The notes: generated from the sequence alone by a model not told the origin. Counted from the stretch's first letter, positions 9,691 through 23,390 are shown. The stretch is 64,000 bases of DNA from Mycolicibacillus koreensis (GCF_002104795.1 NZ_NCXO01000018.1:1-64000); one strand, 5' to 3'. Program-made: numbers and translations.

Positions 9691-10712
9691 CGCTCGGGGG
9701 TGTCGATCTCGTCGGGCTGCGGCAGGGTCTGCGGGGAGGTCCACACGGTGTTGAACCGGGCCATGCCCACCCGCTCGACCACGGCGTCGACGAACGCCTT
9801 GCCGCGGGTGTACTGGCTGATTTTCGCGTCGATGCCCAGCAGTGCGCGCACCAGTCGCTGCAGCGGCGGCTGATGGCGGTTGCGGCGCTGGTCGAATCGC
9901 CGGCGGATGGTGGCCACCGACCGCACCGCCCGCGGTCCGACAGCGTCCATGACGTGATCGGCGTGGCCCTCCAGCAGGGTGCCGAGCACCAGCAACCGGT
10001 CGAGGGCGTGGCGCTGCGACTCCGATTGCAGCGCGCGCACCAGCCCGAGGATGCCGGTGGCGTTCGGGTCGGTTCCGTCGCGCCGGGCGCGGGTGAATTC
10101 GGCGAGGCGGCCCGCCACCGCGGTGAACTGGTCACCGCCGTCGGCGGTGAGCACCGCCAGCGCATCGGCCATGTGCTCGACCAGCCACGGGTTCGCGGTG
10201 AACTGCACCCGGTGGGTGACCTCGTGCAGACAGACCCAGAGCCGGAAATCGTGCGGGTCGACCCGCAGTTGGCGCTCCACGGCGATCACGTTGGGGTAGA
10301 CCAGCAGCAGCCGGCCGGCCCCGTCGGCGGCCAGCGGGTCGTACTGGCCGAGGATGCCGGAGGCCACGAACGCCAGCACCGCCCCGGTCTGGGCCCCGGC
10401 CAGGTGCCCGGAGACGAACCCGCGGGCGGTGTCGGCGCCGCCGGTCATCACCCGCATCGAGTCGGCGGCCGAGGCGATCCAGCCGGGCCGGTCGACCACC
10501 GCGGTGTCCGGAGTGGCGGTGACCGGGGTCAGCCCGGTCACCTCGGCGACCAGTGGGCCGGCGGTGGTGGCGGCGTCGTCGAGTTCGGCGATGACCTGCC
10601 GGCGGGTGTAGCCGGTGCACGGCGGGCCGGGTCGGGCCAACCGGGTGCCCACGGTGACCGCGAAACGCCAGTCGACGGCGCGTCCCACGGTGAGGTCGGT
10701 CGGGCCGGTCAC
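9669..10712 (-). CDS. Zinc-dependent metalloprotease-like protein (Rv3626c family, DUF2342)
   Basis: 347 aa from the GTG at 10710-10712, which overlaps the dacB stop codon as GTGA. A putative zinc site HEVTH lies at residues 163-167 within CLHEVTHRVQF, with further acidic residues in the next helix. This is the actinobacterial family annotated as zinc-dependent metalloprotease or F420-associated protein; a proteolytic activity is inferred from the motif only. There is no signal peptide. It sits between dacB and tilS exactly as in M. tuberculosis. A GTG at 10727 is an alternative start. Confidence 0.85.
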   Translation of the reverse strand: MTGPTDLTVGRAVDWRFAVTVGTRLARPGPPCTGYTRRQVIAELDDAATTAGPLVAEVTGLTPVTATPDTAVVDRPGWIASAADSMRVMTGGADTARGFVSGHLAGAQTGAVLAFVASGILGQYDPLAADGAGRLLLVYPNVIAVERQLRVDPHDFRLWVCLHEVTHRVQFTANPWLVEHMADALAVLTADGGDQFTAVAGRLAEFTRARRDGTDPNATGILGLVRALQSESQRHALDRLLVLGTLLEGHADHVMDAVGPRAVRSVATIRRRFDQRRNRHQPPLQRLVRALLGIDAKISQYTRGKAFVDAVVERVGMARFNTVWTSPQTLPQPDEIDTPERWINRVL

Positions 10713-12085
10713 GTTCGGCAACCACACGACCGCAACGTGGCGGCGACGGTGTCGATCGCCGTGCGCCCGGTGGGGCCGGCGTCGTTGGAGATCAAGGTGA
10801 ACGTCAACACCCGTCCGCCGCGGTCGGTGACCACCCCGGCGAGCGCGTTGGTCGCGGTCAGCGAGCCGGTTTTGGCGCGCAGCCACCCGGCGGCGTCACC
10901 GTCGCGATCCCGGTCCAAGAACCGGTCGGAGAGGGTGCCGCTGCCCCCGGCGATCGGCAGCAGGTCCAGCAGCGGGCGCAGCGCCAGGTGATCCGGGCCG
11001 GCGGCGGCCTGCACCACCTCGTCGAGGGTTTTCGGGGTCAACCGGTCATCGAGGGACAGGCCGCTGGAGTCGACCAGGGTCGCCTCGGCGGTGTCGATGC
11101 CGATACCGGCGAGTTGGTGCAGCACCGCGTCGACCCCGCCGGGGAACGAGTGCGGCCGGCCGGTCGCGGCGGCGATCTCACGGCCGATGCTCTCGGCCAT
11201 CACGTTGTCCGACGCGTACATCATCTGCCGCAGCCGCAGCATCAGCGGCGCGGAGCGCACCGCGGCCACCTCCCGGCCGGGCACCGGGGCGCGCGCGATC
11301 GTCACCGCCGCCGGGTCCAGGCCGAGCGCGACGGCCAGGGCGCGACCCGCGTCGAGCCCGGGCGTGGTGGACCGTTTGGACTCCACCGTGGTCGGCTGGA
11401 TGCGTCCGGCGTCGAGCATCACCGCCTCGATCGGGGCGATGTCGCCGCCGTCGATGTCCAGCGGGTCCCAGCCGGGCGCCATCGTGGCGCCGCTGAACGC
11501 CGAGAGGTCGACCTGCAGGGTGGTCGGGGTGACGCCGCTGGCACGCACCTGGGCGGCCAGGTCGGAGATCCGCGCCGCCCCGCCGTACCAGGTGTCCTCG
11601 TCGGGGCCGGCCGCCGAGAGCACCGGGTCACCGCCGCCGACGAGCACCAGCGCTCCGGGGGCGGTGTCGTCGGCCACCACCCGGGTGGTCAGCGTGGCGT
11701 CCCGGTCCAGGGTCAACAGCGCGGCCGCGGTGGTGAGCACCTTGTTGGTCGACGCCGGCAGCATCGGCATGTCGTCGTGCTGGGACCACAGTTCGGTGGC
11801 GCTGGCCGCGTCGGTGACCCGTCCGCCCAGGAAACCGAGGTCGGGGTCGGCGAGCGCGGCCGCCAGCGCCGCGGTGATCCCGGCGGCGGTGGGCATCGGG
11901 GCGCCGTCGGAGACCGGCACGACGCCGGGGTCGGCGGCCACCACCGCCGGCGGGGGCGCGACCTGCCGACTCGGATCGTGGGCGCCGGTGATCACCACCG
12001 CCACCGTCAATACCGCCACCACCAGCAGCAGCACGGACACACCGATGGTCACGTGGGTTGAGCGACGCCACTGCCTGGGACACAT
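10709..12085 (-). CDS. dacB: D-alanyl-D-alanine carboxypeptidase/endopeptidase (PBP4 class, peptidase S13)
   Basis: 458 aa, with an N-terminal signal-anchor (about residues 11-34). The penicillin-binding motifs are all present: STNK at 112-115 (catalytic serine S112), SDN near 290 and KTG near 404. It trims or cleaves peptidoglycan peptides outside the membrane. A clear ribosome site AGGAGG precedes the ATG. It is divergent from ppa, and its stop overlaps the next gene's GTG. Confidence 0.93.
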   Translation of the reverse strand: MCPRQWRRSTHVTIGVSVLLLVVAVLTVAVVITGAHDPSRQVAPPPAVVAADPGVVPVSDGAPMPTAAGITAALAAALADPDLGFLGGRVTDAASATELWSQHDDMPMLPASTNKVLTTAAALLTLDRDATLTTRVVADDTAPGALVLVGGGDPVLSAAGPDEDTWYGGAARISDLAAQVRASGVTPTTLQVDLSAFSGATMAPGWDPLDIDGGDIAPIEAVMLDAGRIQPTTVESKRSTTPGLDAGRALAVALGLDPAAVTIARAPVPGREVAAVRSAPLMLRLRQMMYASDNVMAESIGREIAAATGRPHSFPGGVDAVLHQLAGIGIDTAEATLVDSSGLSLDDRLTPKTLDEVVQAAAGPDHLALRPLLDLLPIAGGSGTLSDRFLDRDRDGDAAGWLRAKTGSLTATNALAGVVTDRGGRVLTFTLISNDAGPTGRTAIDTVAATLRSCGCRT

Positions 12086-12213
12086 GGCCCTCCTGGTCCT
12101 CCCGCGTTCGGCCGGTGCTGCTGGCAGGCGCCGCGGCGGCGCCCCGGGGCAATTCTGCCGGATCGGCCGGTCGCCGCCGCGGGTGCGGTGGCCCTCCCCC
12201 GCTGGGCGGGTCT

Positions 12214-12219
12214 TAGACT
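12214..12219 (+). promoter_or_regulatory. -10 box of ppa
   Basis: TAGACT in the dacB-ppa intergenic region, predicting a start near 12226 and a short leader of about 40 bases. The leader carries the ribosome site AAGGAG at 12251-12256. Confidence 0.45.
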
Positions 12220-12264
12220 CAGCCCGATCAACCCAAGACTTACCGCAGGCAAGGAGCCGGCACC

Positions 12265-12753
12265 GTGCAATTCGACGTAACCATCGAGATCCCGAAGGGT
12301 CAGCGCAACAAGTACGAGGTGGACCACGAGAGCGGCCGGGTCCGGCTGGACCGCTACCTGTACACGCCGATGGCCTACCCGGCCGACTACGGGTTCATCG
12401 AGGACAGCCTCGGCGAGGACGGCGACCCGCTCGATGTGCTGGTGTTGTTGCCGCAGTCGGTGTTTCCCGGGGTGCTGATCGAGGTCCGCCCGGTCGGAAT
12501 GTTCCGGATGACCGACGAGGCCGGCGGCGACGACAAGGTGCTGTGCGTTCCGGCCGGCGATCACCGCTGGGATCACATCACCGACATCACCGACGTGCCG
12601 ACCCACGAGCTCGACGCGATCAAACACTTCTTCCTGCACTACAAGGACCTGGAGCCGGGCAAGTTCGTCGAGGCCGCCGACTGGGTGGACCGCGCCGCCG
12701 CCGAAGCCGAGGTGCAGCGCTCGTTCGACCGGTTCCGCGCCGCCGGGCACTGA
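12265..12753 (+). CDS. ppa: Inorganic pyrophosphatase
   Basis: 162-aa family I soluble pyrophosphatase. The signature [11 protein letters not shown] begins at residue 52, with the metal-binding aspartates, and [20 protein letters not shown] precedes it. It removes PPi and so pulls biosynthetic reactions forward. Start is the GTG at 12265, preceded by AAGGAG. The length is that of other actinobacterial hexameric enzymes. Confidence 0.97.
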   Translation: MQFDVTIEIPKGQRNKYEVDHESGRVRLDRYLYTPMAYPADYGFIEDSLGEDGDPLDVLVLLPQSVFPGVLIEVRPVGMFRMTDEAGGDDKVLCVPAGDHRWDHITDITDVPTHELDAIKHFFLHYKDLEPGKFVEAADWVDRAAAEAEVQRSFDRFRAAGH

Positions 12754-12801
12754 GCCCGCGCCGGGCGCCTCGGCCCGCCGGTCGCGCCCCGCCGGCCACG
12801 G

Positions 12802-13782
12802 CTAACTGCGCGGTGCGGCGCGGGCCAGCATCCGGGTGCGCACCAGGCTGGCCGCGGTGGTGACCACGATGGTCACGGCGATGACGACCAGGCTCACCCA
12901 GGTGCGGATCTCGGGCACCGGGATGGGCCGCCCGCCGTTCAGGAACGGCAGGTCGTTGTTGTGCAGCGCGTGCAGCAGCATCTTCACCGCGATGAAGGCG
13001 AGAATGAACGCCAGCCCGCGGGACAGATAGACCAGCCGGCCCAGCAGGTGGCCGAGCAGGAAGAACAGCTGGCGCAGTCCCATCAGCGCGAACACGTTGG
13101 CGGTGAACACCAGATACGGTTCACGGGTCAGCCCGTAGACCGCCGGGATCGAGTCCATCGCGAAGACCAGGTCGGTGGTGCCCAACGCGACGGCCACCAA
13201 GAACATCGGGGTGATCACCCGTTTGCCGCCCTCGACGACCATCAGCTTCATGCCCGCCCACTGATCGGTGGCCCGCAGGTGGGTGCGGGCGAAGCGCACC
13301 ACCGCGTTGTCGACGTCCTCCTCGTGGACGGGGCCGCGGGCCATGCGGATGCCGGTGTAGAGCAAAAACACCCCGAACAGGTAGAACACCCAGCTCAATT
13401 GCTGGATCGCGAGCGCCCCCAGGCCGATGAAGATGCCGCGCAGGAACAGCGCCAGCGTGATCCCGATCAGCAGCGCTTCCTGCTGGTACTGCTTGGGCAC
13501 CTTGAAGCTGGCCATGATCAGCAGGAAGACGAACAGGTTGTCCACCGACAGGCTGTACTCGGTGAGCCACCCGGCGAAGAACTGCATGCCGTAGCTCATG
13601 CCGTGTTGCGACCAGACCCACGCCCCGAACAGCACGGCCAGCCCGATGTAGGCCGCCAGGGCCAGCGCGCAGTTGCGGGGCTGCGGCACCCGGGGTCGCC
13701 GGCCGATCACCGCGATGTCCACGGCCAGCACGGTGAGCGTCACCGCGAGGGTGACGCACCACTCCAGCAGCGAGACGTTCAA
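12802..13782 (-). CDS. TerC-family integral membrane protein
   Basis: 326 aa with about eight to nine transmembrane helices. The family-typical acidic membrane motifs are visible in YSLSVDNLFVFLLIM and LVFAMDSIPAVYGLT. TerC/Alx proteins are linked to tellurite resistance and to manganese export or metal loading of exported proteins. The start is a TTG at 13780-13782 with GGAGG ten bases upstream. The next gene on this strand upstream is the large CtpH-type P-ATPase, 159 bases away, so the two membrane metal-transport-like genes may be co-expressed. That is inference. Confidence 0.9.
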   Translation of the reverse strand: MNVSLLEWCVTLAVTLTVLAVDIAVIGRRPRVPQPRNCALALAAYIGLAVLFGAWVWSQHGMSYGMQFFAGWLTEYSLSVDNLFVFLLIMASFKVPKQYQQEALLIGITLALFLRGIFIGLGALAIQQLSWVFYLFGVFLLYTGIRMARGPVHEEDVDNAVVRFARTHLRATDQWAGMKLMVVEGGKRVITPMFLVAVALGTTDLVFAMDSIPAVYGLTREPYLVFTANVFALMGLRQLFFLLGHLLGRLVYLSRGLAFILAFIAVKMLLHALHNNDLPFLNGGRPIPVPEIRTWVSLVVIAVTIVVTTAASLVRTRMLARAAPRS

Positions 13783-13941
13783 CGGCCGGGCCTCCGGTCA
13801 TCGGGCGAACACCACGGGGAGCTGCGGTGCCAGCGGTGGGCGACGCGCACCGCGTCGCGGTTCAGTGTGGCAGGTCCGCCGCGGCCCGGCGAGTCGCCTC
13901 CCGCCGGTTCGTCCACCGTTCGCCGCGGGTTCCCCCGGTGG

Positions 13942-16900
13942 TTACCGCACCAGGTGCAGCGCCGGGGCCGTGGTCTGTGGGCGCCCGGTGCCCGCGGGGC
14001 GTCGGCGCGGGCGGGCCCGCCGCGCGGGTGGGGTGGCGACCGGTTCCGTGGCCCCCGGGTCGGGTTCGGGGGCGTCGGCGCGGGCACCGGGGCGGGCGGC
14101 GACGGCGACGGCCGCGGTGGCCGCGGCCGCCGAGCCCAGCGCCTGGGCCCACCCGAGCGGGCCGACCGGGGTGCAGCCGAGCAGTTGGCTGACCCCGGGG
14201 GTGCTGACCATCACGGTGAACGCCGCCATCGACCCGGCGGCGGTCACCAGCACCAGCGGTGCCCGCGAATCGACCACGGTCTGGCCGAGTTCCACGGCGA
14301 CCAGCGCGATCAACGCCACGGTCGAGGCGCGCTGCGGCCGGCCGGTCAGCGCGGCCATCGCCCAGGCGGCGGTGCCGGCCGCGGCGGTGACCCCGCCGCG
14401 GAACACCACCGTGCGCCAGAGCTGGCGTTCGTCGACACCGAACGCGACCCGTTGCACCGGGCCGCGCGGGGTGCTGACCGCGACCGCGGTCGCCGGCAGC
14501 GCGTCGGTGAGGGTGTTCATCAGCAGCAGTTGGCGGGTGTTCAACGGGGAGTTGCCGGTCACGGCGGTGCCGATGATCGAGAACAGCACCTCCCCGGCGT
14601 TGCCGCCGAGCAGCCCGCCGACCGCGGCCTGCACCCCGCGCCACAGCCGCCGTCCCTCGTCGACGGCCTCGATCAGCGCCTCGATGCGCCCCTCGGTCAA
14701 CACCACGTCGGCGGTGGCGTGGGCGGCGTCGCTGCCGCGGGCCACCACCCCGATGCCGACGGTGGCCGCCCGGATCGCGGCGGCGTCGTTGGCGCCGTCG
14801 CCGACCATCGCGCAGACCTTGCCGGCCCGTTCCAGGGTCTGGACGATCTGCACCTTGTTCTCCGGGGACATGCGAGCGAAGATCACCCGATCGGACACCG
14901 CCTGTTCCTGCTGTTTGCGGGTCAGCGCGGCCCACTGCGAACCGGTGATCACCTGCTCGGCGCCGACGGTCACGCCCAGGTCGGCGGCGATGGCGGTGGC
15001 GGTCACCGGGTGGTCGCCGGTGATCATCCGGATGGCGACGCCGCGGTCGGCCAGCGCGGCCAGCAGCCGCGGCGACTGCGGCCGGGCGGTGTCGGCGAGC
15101 CCGAGGAACCCGGTCAGCCGCAGCCCGGTGCCGCTGACCGCGCCGATCGCGTCGGGGTCGTCGCGGACCCGGCGGGCCTGCGCGGCGGTGAGTGCACGGC
15201 GGGCCACCGCGATGACCCGCAGGCCGTCGGCGGCCATGGCCAGCACCGCGTCGTGGGTGGCGGCGTCGGCGTCGTCGCAGGCGGCCAACACGACTTCGGG
15301 GGCGCCTTTGACGGTGAGCTCGCGGCCCACCAGCGACGCCGAGAACGCCCGACCGGACCGGAACGGCAGCTGTGCATCCGGCGGCGACCACGACGGTGTC
15401 GGCTCGAGGCCGGCGGCCGCGTCGATGATCGCCTGGTCGGTGGCGTGGGCGTGGGCGGCGGCCTGCGGGTCCGGCGCGGCCTGCGCGGCCACGCTGATCA
15501 CCTCGTCGTGGTGGTGACCGGCGGCCGGGGTCACCCGGGTGACCCGCAACCGGTTCTCGCTGAGGGTGCCGGTTTTGTCGAAGCAGACCACGTCGAGCCG
15601 CCCGAGGGCCTCCACCGAGCGCGGCACCCGCACCAGGGCGCCGGAGCGGGCCAGCCGGCGCGACGAGGCGTGTTGGGCCAGCGTCGCCATCAGCGGCATC
15701 CCTTCGGGGACCGCGGCGATCGCCACCGCGATGGTGTTGCCCAGCGCCTGCCGCAGCCCGCCGCCGCGCAGCAGCCCCAGCGCACCGACCAGCACCCCGC
15801 CGCCGGCACTGACCGGGAACGCGCGGGTCATCAGTCGGCTGAGCTGGTATTGCAGGCCGACCTCGGGCAGCGGGCCCCCGGCGAGTTCGGTGGCGCGCCG
15901 CGCCTGGGTGTCCGGGCCGACCGCGGTCACCATCGCCGTCGCGGTACCGGTGACCACCGTGGTGCCGCCGTAGAGCATGCAGCGCCGTTCGGCGAGTTCG
16001 ACACCGGGGGTGGCCTCGACCTGTTTGGTCACCGACAGCGACTCGCCGGTGAGGGCGGACTCGTCGACCTCCAGGTCGGTCTGGGCGATCACGCGGGCGT
16101 CGGCGGGCACCACCTCGTTGCTGTGCACCTCGATGATGTCGCCGGGCAGCAGCCGGTCCGCGTCGATCGCGCAGTGGCGGCCGGCGCCTTCGGCGGCATC
16201 GCACTCCCGGGGCCCCTCGGGCCCCTCGGAGCCATTGAGGACCAGCCGTGCCGGCGGGGTCTGCTGGGCCAGCAGCGCGGTGAGCCGCTTCTCCGCCTGG
16301 AGGCGCTGACCGGCGGCGAGCATCGCGTTGCCGGTGAGCACGGTGCCGACCATCAGCGCATCGATCGGGGAGCCGAGCACCGCGGTGGCCACCGAGCACA
16401 GCGCCAACACCGGGGTGAGCGGGTCGGCCAACTCCTCGCGCACCGCGTGGGCGAATTGCACCAGCATCGGGGGCTCCGGCGTCTCGGTGGCCTCGCGATC
16501 GGCGGGGGCGGGCCGGTCGGCGTCGTCGACGCCGAGCACCTCGGCGACCTGGCGCACCGACAGCGCGTGCCATTCGTGGTTCGGGGCGGGACGCGGGGTG
16601 GGGGCGCGCAGGCTGGCGCGCGCCAGCAGCGCCCCCGAGAGCAGCCCGGCGGCCGCCCCGGCGGTCACCGGCCCGGGTCCGCGGCCGCGGGGGCGTCGCA
16701 CGCCGGGCACCATGAACAACGCCCCCAGCGACGACGCGCCGATCGAGATCGCGATGCCGCGGCGGGTGGCTTCCTGCGCCGCCGGCAGCGCGTGCAGCAC
16801 CCGCCAGGCGGCCGCCAGATCCGGCAGCAGCACATCGGCGCTCCACGGCGGCGCGCTGTCGGCGGCGGGCAGCACCCCCAGGCCCAGATCCGCCGAGGAC

Positions 16901-18540
16901 AGCGGCGCCGCGGCGCTCGTCGACAACACCGCCACGGTGCGCCCGTCGTGCTGCAACCGGGTCAACGCGCGCAGCAGCGCGGCGTCCAGGTCGCGGCCGG
17001 CGTCGGGGGGTTGGAGTTCGTCGAAGGCGGGGCGCATCTCGCCGAGCAGGTCGACGTCGACGGTGGCGACCACCAGTTCGGCGGTGCGCGCCGCGGTGAG
17101 CAGCGCGGTGCTCAGCCGGTGGTGGGCGGGCAGGATCAGGGCCTCCGGGACCTCGCGATTGCCTTCGCTGCTGCCGCCGCGGCCCGCCACCCCGGTCAGC
17201 GGGTGCCAGCCGGGAGCCAGGTCCGGCTCATCGAGCAGCCGTTGGGCCGCGGTCCAGGCCGCCGGCAGCCCCGGGGTGTCGGCGCCGCGCACCTGCACCA
17301 CCCGCAACTGCGGTTCGCAGAGCACCCGCGGGTCGATGAGCAGCGCGTCGACGTCGCCGAGGCGGCGCAGTTTCTGCGGCTGCAGCGTCAGCACCTGCTG
17401 ATCGGCGAGACCGGCGCCGAGTGTGGCGGCGAACGCCTCGGTGCTGGTGCGCATCGCCTTGGGGGCGGTGACCACGGCCGCGTTGGCGGCGGTGGTGGTG
17501 GTACGGCTCAGCGCGGCGAGCGCACCGGTGCTCAACGCCTGCACCCAGGCGACCCGACCGGTGTGGCGCTCGACGGCCCCCGGCGGTGCGGGCACCGGCC
17601 GCTGCGGCGCATGCGCCTGCTGCTCCTCGGCGTGTCGGGCCAGCGCCGGCTCGTGGCGGGCCCACGCCTTCACGCCGGCGCGGGTCTCGACGGCGCCCAG
17701 GGCGTGCATCATCAGGTCGACGGTGAGGGTGGCCGGGGAGAGTGTGACGACATGGGCCAACGTCTCGGCCAGCGACAGCATGGTGTCGGTCGTCTCGGCG
17801 CCGATGCGGTCCGCCAGCAGTCGGCGCACCCACGGCTGGTAGTTGGCGAGCGCGGCGGCGGCGTCGACGGCGACCGGAGCCTGTGGCCAGCGCAGCGCCC
17901 GGCCGGTGACCGCGACCGCCAGTCCGGCGGCGTTGGCGGCGACCAGCGCGCCGCGCACCGCCAGCATCAGGCCGTCGCCGGGCAGGCTGGCCTGGCGCGA
18001 GCCCGGCCGGGCGGTGCCGCCGCCGGTCGCGGGGATGGTGCGTTGTTCGGCGTCGGCGACCGCCGTGCACAGCTCGCTCAGCGACACCTGGTCGTCGTCG
18101 ATCTCGACCACGACCCGCGACAGGGGACGGTTCAGGCGCACGGTCGACACACCGGGGCGCCCGGTCAGCGCGTCGACGACCGCCGCTGCACGCTCGGCGC
18201 CGTCGGGGCCGTCGAGGCCGCGGACCTCGATCCAGGCGCGGCCGGCACCGGCCCAGCACCGCCGGGTCAGGGTGGCCGCCGAGGCGTGCCCGGAGAGGAT
18301 CCGGGCGCCGTCTCGCAGCGGGACGGCGGCGACCTCCACACTGGCCGACACCGCGGTCTGCACCGCCTCGACGGTCGCCGTCGCGGCGTGTCGGGTGGTG
18401 TCGAGCACCGCCGTTGTCGCGGCCATTCCCAGGGTGACGGCCTGCCGGGGAGACAAGATCTGCACGGTACGGACCTTCTTCGAGTCGTTGGACACAGATG
18501 TCAATGCCGGTGTGGCCGTGCGTCGTTGACGTTGACGCAC
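13942..18540 (-). CDS. ctpH: Large cation-transporting P-type ATPase, CtpH/CtpI-type
   Basis: 1532 aa, close to CtpH of M. tuberculosis as I recall it. The C-terminal half is a complete P-type ATPase: TGES actuator motif near residue 830, a PEGMP transmembrane motif, phosphorylation site FDKTGTL with the aspartate near 988 and GDGANDAAAIR near 1247. The N-terminal 650 residues are an extra region. It includes a ferredoxin-like HMA-type fold (about 95-160) that lacks a CxxC metal site. The GTG at 18540 is 16 bases after the upstream small gene; a GTG at 18495 is an alternative. The transported ion cannot be told from sequence; the layout suggests Ca/Mg-type rather than heavy metal. Confidence 0.9.
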   Translation of the reverse strand: MRQRQRRTATPALTSVSNDSKKVRTVQILSPRQAVTLGMAATTAVLDTTRHAATATVEAVQTAVSASVEVAAVPLRDGARILSGHASAATLTRRCWAGAGRAWIEVRGLDGPDGAERAAAVVDALTGRPGVSTVRLNRPLSRVVVEIDDDQVSLSELCTAVADAEQRTIPATGGGTARPGSRQASLPGDGLMLAVRGALVAANAAGLAVAVTGRALRWPQAPVAVDAAAALANYQPWVRRLLADRIGAETTDTMLSLAETLAHVVTLSPATLTVDLMMHALGAVETRAGVKAWARHEPALARHAEEQQAHAPQRPVPAPPGAVERHTGRVAWVQALSTGALAALSRTTTTAANAAVVTAPKAMRTSTEAFAATLGAGLADQQVLTLQPQKLRRLGDVDALLIDPRVLCEPQLRVVQVRGADTPGLPAAWTAAQRLLDEPDLAPGWHPLTGVAGRGGSSEGNREVPEALILPAHHRLSTALLTAARTAELVVATVDVDLLGEMRPAFDELQPPDAGRDLDAALLRALTRLQHDGRTVAVLSTSAAAPLSSADLGLGVLPAADSAPPWSADVLLPDLAAAWRVLHALPAAQEATRRGIAISIGASSLGALFMVPGVRRPRGRGPGPVTAGAAAGLLSGALLARASLRAPTPRPAPNHEWHALSVRQVAEVLGVDDADRPAPADREATETPEPPMLVQFAHAVREELADPLTPVLALCSVATAVLGSPIDALMVGTVLTGNAMLAAGQRLQAEKRLTALLAQQTPPARLVLNGSEGPEGPRECDAAEGAGRHCAIDADRLLPGDIIEVHSNEVVPADARVIAQTDLEVDESALTGESLSVTKQVEATPGVELAERRCMLYGGTTVVTGTATAMVTAVGPDTQARRATELAGGPLPEVGLQYQLSRLMTRAFPVSAGGGVLVGALGLLRGGGLRQALGNTIAVAIAAVPEGMPLMATLAQHASSRRLARSGALVRVPRSVEALGRLDVVCFDKTGTLSENRLRVTRVTPAAGHHHDEVISVAAQAAPDPQAAAHAHATDQAIIDAAAGLEPTPSWSPPDAQLPFRSGRAFSASLVGRELTVKGAPEVVLAACDDADAATHDAVLAMAADGLRVIAVARRALTAAQARRVRDDPDAIGAVSGTGLRLTGFLGLADTARPQSPRLLAALADRGVAIRMITGDHPVTATAIAADLGVTVGAEQVITGSQWAALTRKQQEQAVSDRVIFARMSPENKVQIVQTLERAGKVCAMVGDGANDAAAIRAATVGIGVVARGSDAAHATADVVLTEGRIEALIEAVDEGRRLWRGVQAAVGGLLGGNAGEVLFSIIGTAVTGNSPLNTRQLLLMNTLTDALPATAVAVSTPRGPVQRVAFGVDERQLWRTVVFRGGVTAAAGTAAWAMAALTGRPQRASTVALIALVAVELGQTVVDSRAPLVLVTAAGSMAAFTVMVSTPGVSQLLGCTPVGPLGWAQALGSAAAATAAVAVAARPGARADAPEPDPGATEPVATPPARRARPRRRPAGTGRPQTTAPALHLVR

Positions 18541-18556
18541 GGCCGGTTCTCGGCGG

Positions 18557-18988
18557 CTACTTACGCGCGGTTGCCTTGCGGGCAGGGGCCTTGCGGGCAG
18601 GGGCCTTGCGCGCGGTTGCTTTGCCGGGCGGGGCCGTGCGGGCGACTGCCGGCCGCGGCGCGGGCGTCGGTGTGGCCGCCGGGGCGGGCAGCGAACCGGC
18701 CGGGCGGTTCAGCGTGCGCAGCACCAGGGCTCCGCCGCCGACCGCGGCGAGCACCGGCCACTCCACCAGGCCGCTGAGCCCGATCGCGCCGAGGGTCAAC
18801 GCGGCCGCCGGGGTGGAGTGGCTGCCGGCCTCGGCACCCCGGCGGATGCCGGCGATCGCACCGCCGGCGGCGCCGACCGTGCCGGTGACCGCGGCGCCGC
18901 CGAGTGCCCCGGCTCCGGCCAGGGTGGCCGAGGCGGCCCGACCGACGGTGTGTGCTGTGGTACGCGCTGCCGCGCCGATGACGTTCAT
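18557..18988 (-). CDS. Small Gly/Ala-rich membrane protein with Lys/Arg/Ala tail (Rv0426c-like)
   Basis: 143 aa with hydrophobic Gly/Ala segments at about 22-48 and 60-92, then a Pro/Ala linker and a basic tail of repeated (K/R)A units (KATARKAPARKAPARKATARK region). A strong ribosome site AAGGAG lies six bases before the ATG at 18986-18988. It directly precedes the CtpH-type ATPase, the same pairing as Rv0426c-ctpH. A role as a small partner of the ATPase is plausible but unproven; the tail resembles nucleic-acid-binding or histone-like tails. Confidence 0.75.
   Translation of the reverse strand: MNVIGAAARTTAHTVGRAASATLAGAGALGGAAVTGTVGAAGGAIAGIRRGAEAGSHSTPAAALTLGAIGLSGLVEWPVLAAVGGGALVLRTLNRPAGSLPAPAATPTPAPRPAVARTAPPGKATARKAPARKAPARKATARK
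18574..18620. repeat. 15-bp tandem repeat encoding the ARKAP tail
   Basis: About three copies of a GGGGCCTTGCGGGCA-type unit, the last diverged. They encode the repeated Lys/Arg/Ala residues at the C-terminus of the small upstream protein. Copy number may vary between strains. Confidence 0.6.
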
Positions 18989-19119
18989 GATGACTCCTTG
19001 CGTGAGGGCACGAGGACTGCCACGAGGACTGCCACGAGGACAGCCAGGTCGACTGCCACGACGCGCCGCAGCCCGCGACGGGCTACGGATTCACCGGATT
19101 CATCTGTCGAACCGTGCAT
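18985..19119 (-). CDS. Possible 44-aa leader or small membrane protein upstream of the ctpH operon
   Basis: ATG at 19117-19119 with GGAG five bases upstream. The last codons overlap the next gene as ATGA (stop at 18985-18987), a typical translational-coupling arrangement. The C-terminal half is a single hydrophobic stretch (VAVDLAVLVAVLVAVLV) built from a 12-bp tandem repeat. Longer in-frame starts exist up to 19230 but lack a ribosome site. It may be a regulatory leader or a small membrane peptide; it may also be chance. I do not recognise a family. Confidence 0.4.
   Translation of the reverse strand: MHGSTDESGESVARRGLRRVVAVDLAVLVAVLVAVLVPSRKESS
19009..19044. repeat. 12-bp tandem repeat, three copies
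   Basis: CACGAGGACTGC at 19009 and 19021, and CACGAGGACAGC at 19033. In the minus-strand small ORF it encodes the repeating LVAV hydrophobic segment. The length is a multiple of three, so copy changes keep the frame. Confidence 0.7.
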
Positions 19120-19370
19120 GGGGACTCTCCGGCCATCGTGACAAACCATCGTGACAATGCCGGAGGTCTCTCCCGCCGAAAGCGGCCCGCGATGCCGGTC
19201 ACCCAATGGTGGGCGACGTGATGACGACACCGCCGCGAAGGAATACTCCCCTCCAGATGGTGCAGCCTACCAGAGCCGGCCGGTGTCCCGCGGGTTCGCG
19301 GCGGCCTGCCCGGGTGCCTGTCGCCTGCCCGGTTCGGCCAGGCGCTCGGTAGCTTCTACAGACGTGTCCA

Positions 19371-23390
<4,020 letters not shown>

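Noticed and set aside
12961-18777. Plus-strand ORF of 1938 codons opposite TerC and the P-ATPase
   Set aside because: Its protein is low-complexity Gly/Arg/His/Gln-rich with no motif, while the opposite strand has complete P-ATPase motifs. Long antisense frames are expected at this GC content.
18985-19230. 81-aa version of the leader ORF upstream of ctpH
   Set aside because: The extra residues lack a ribosome site; the ATG at 19119 has one.
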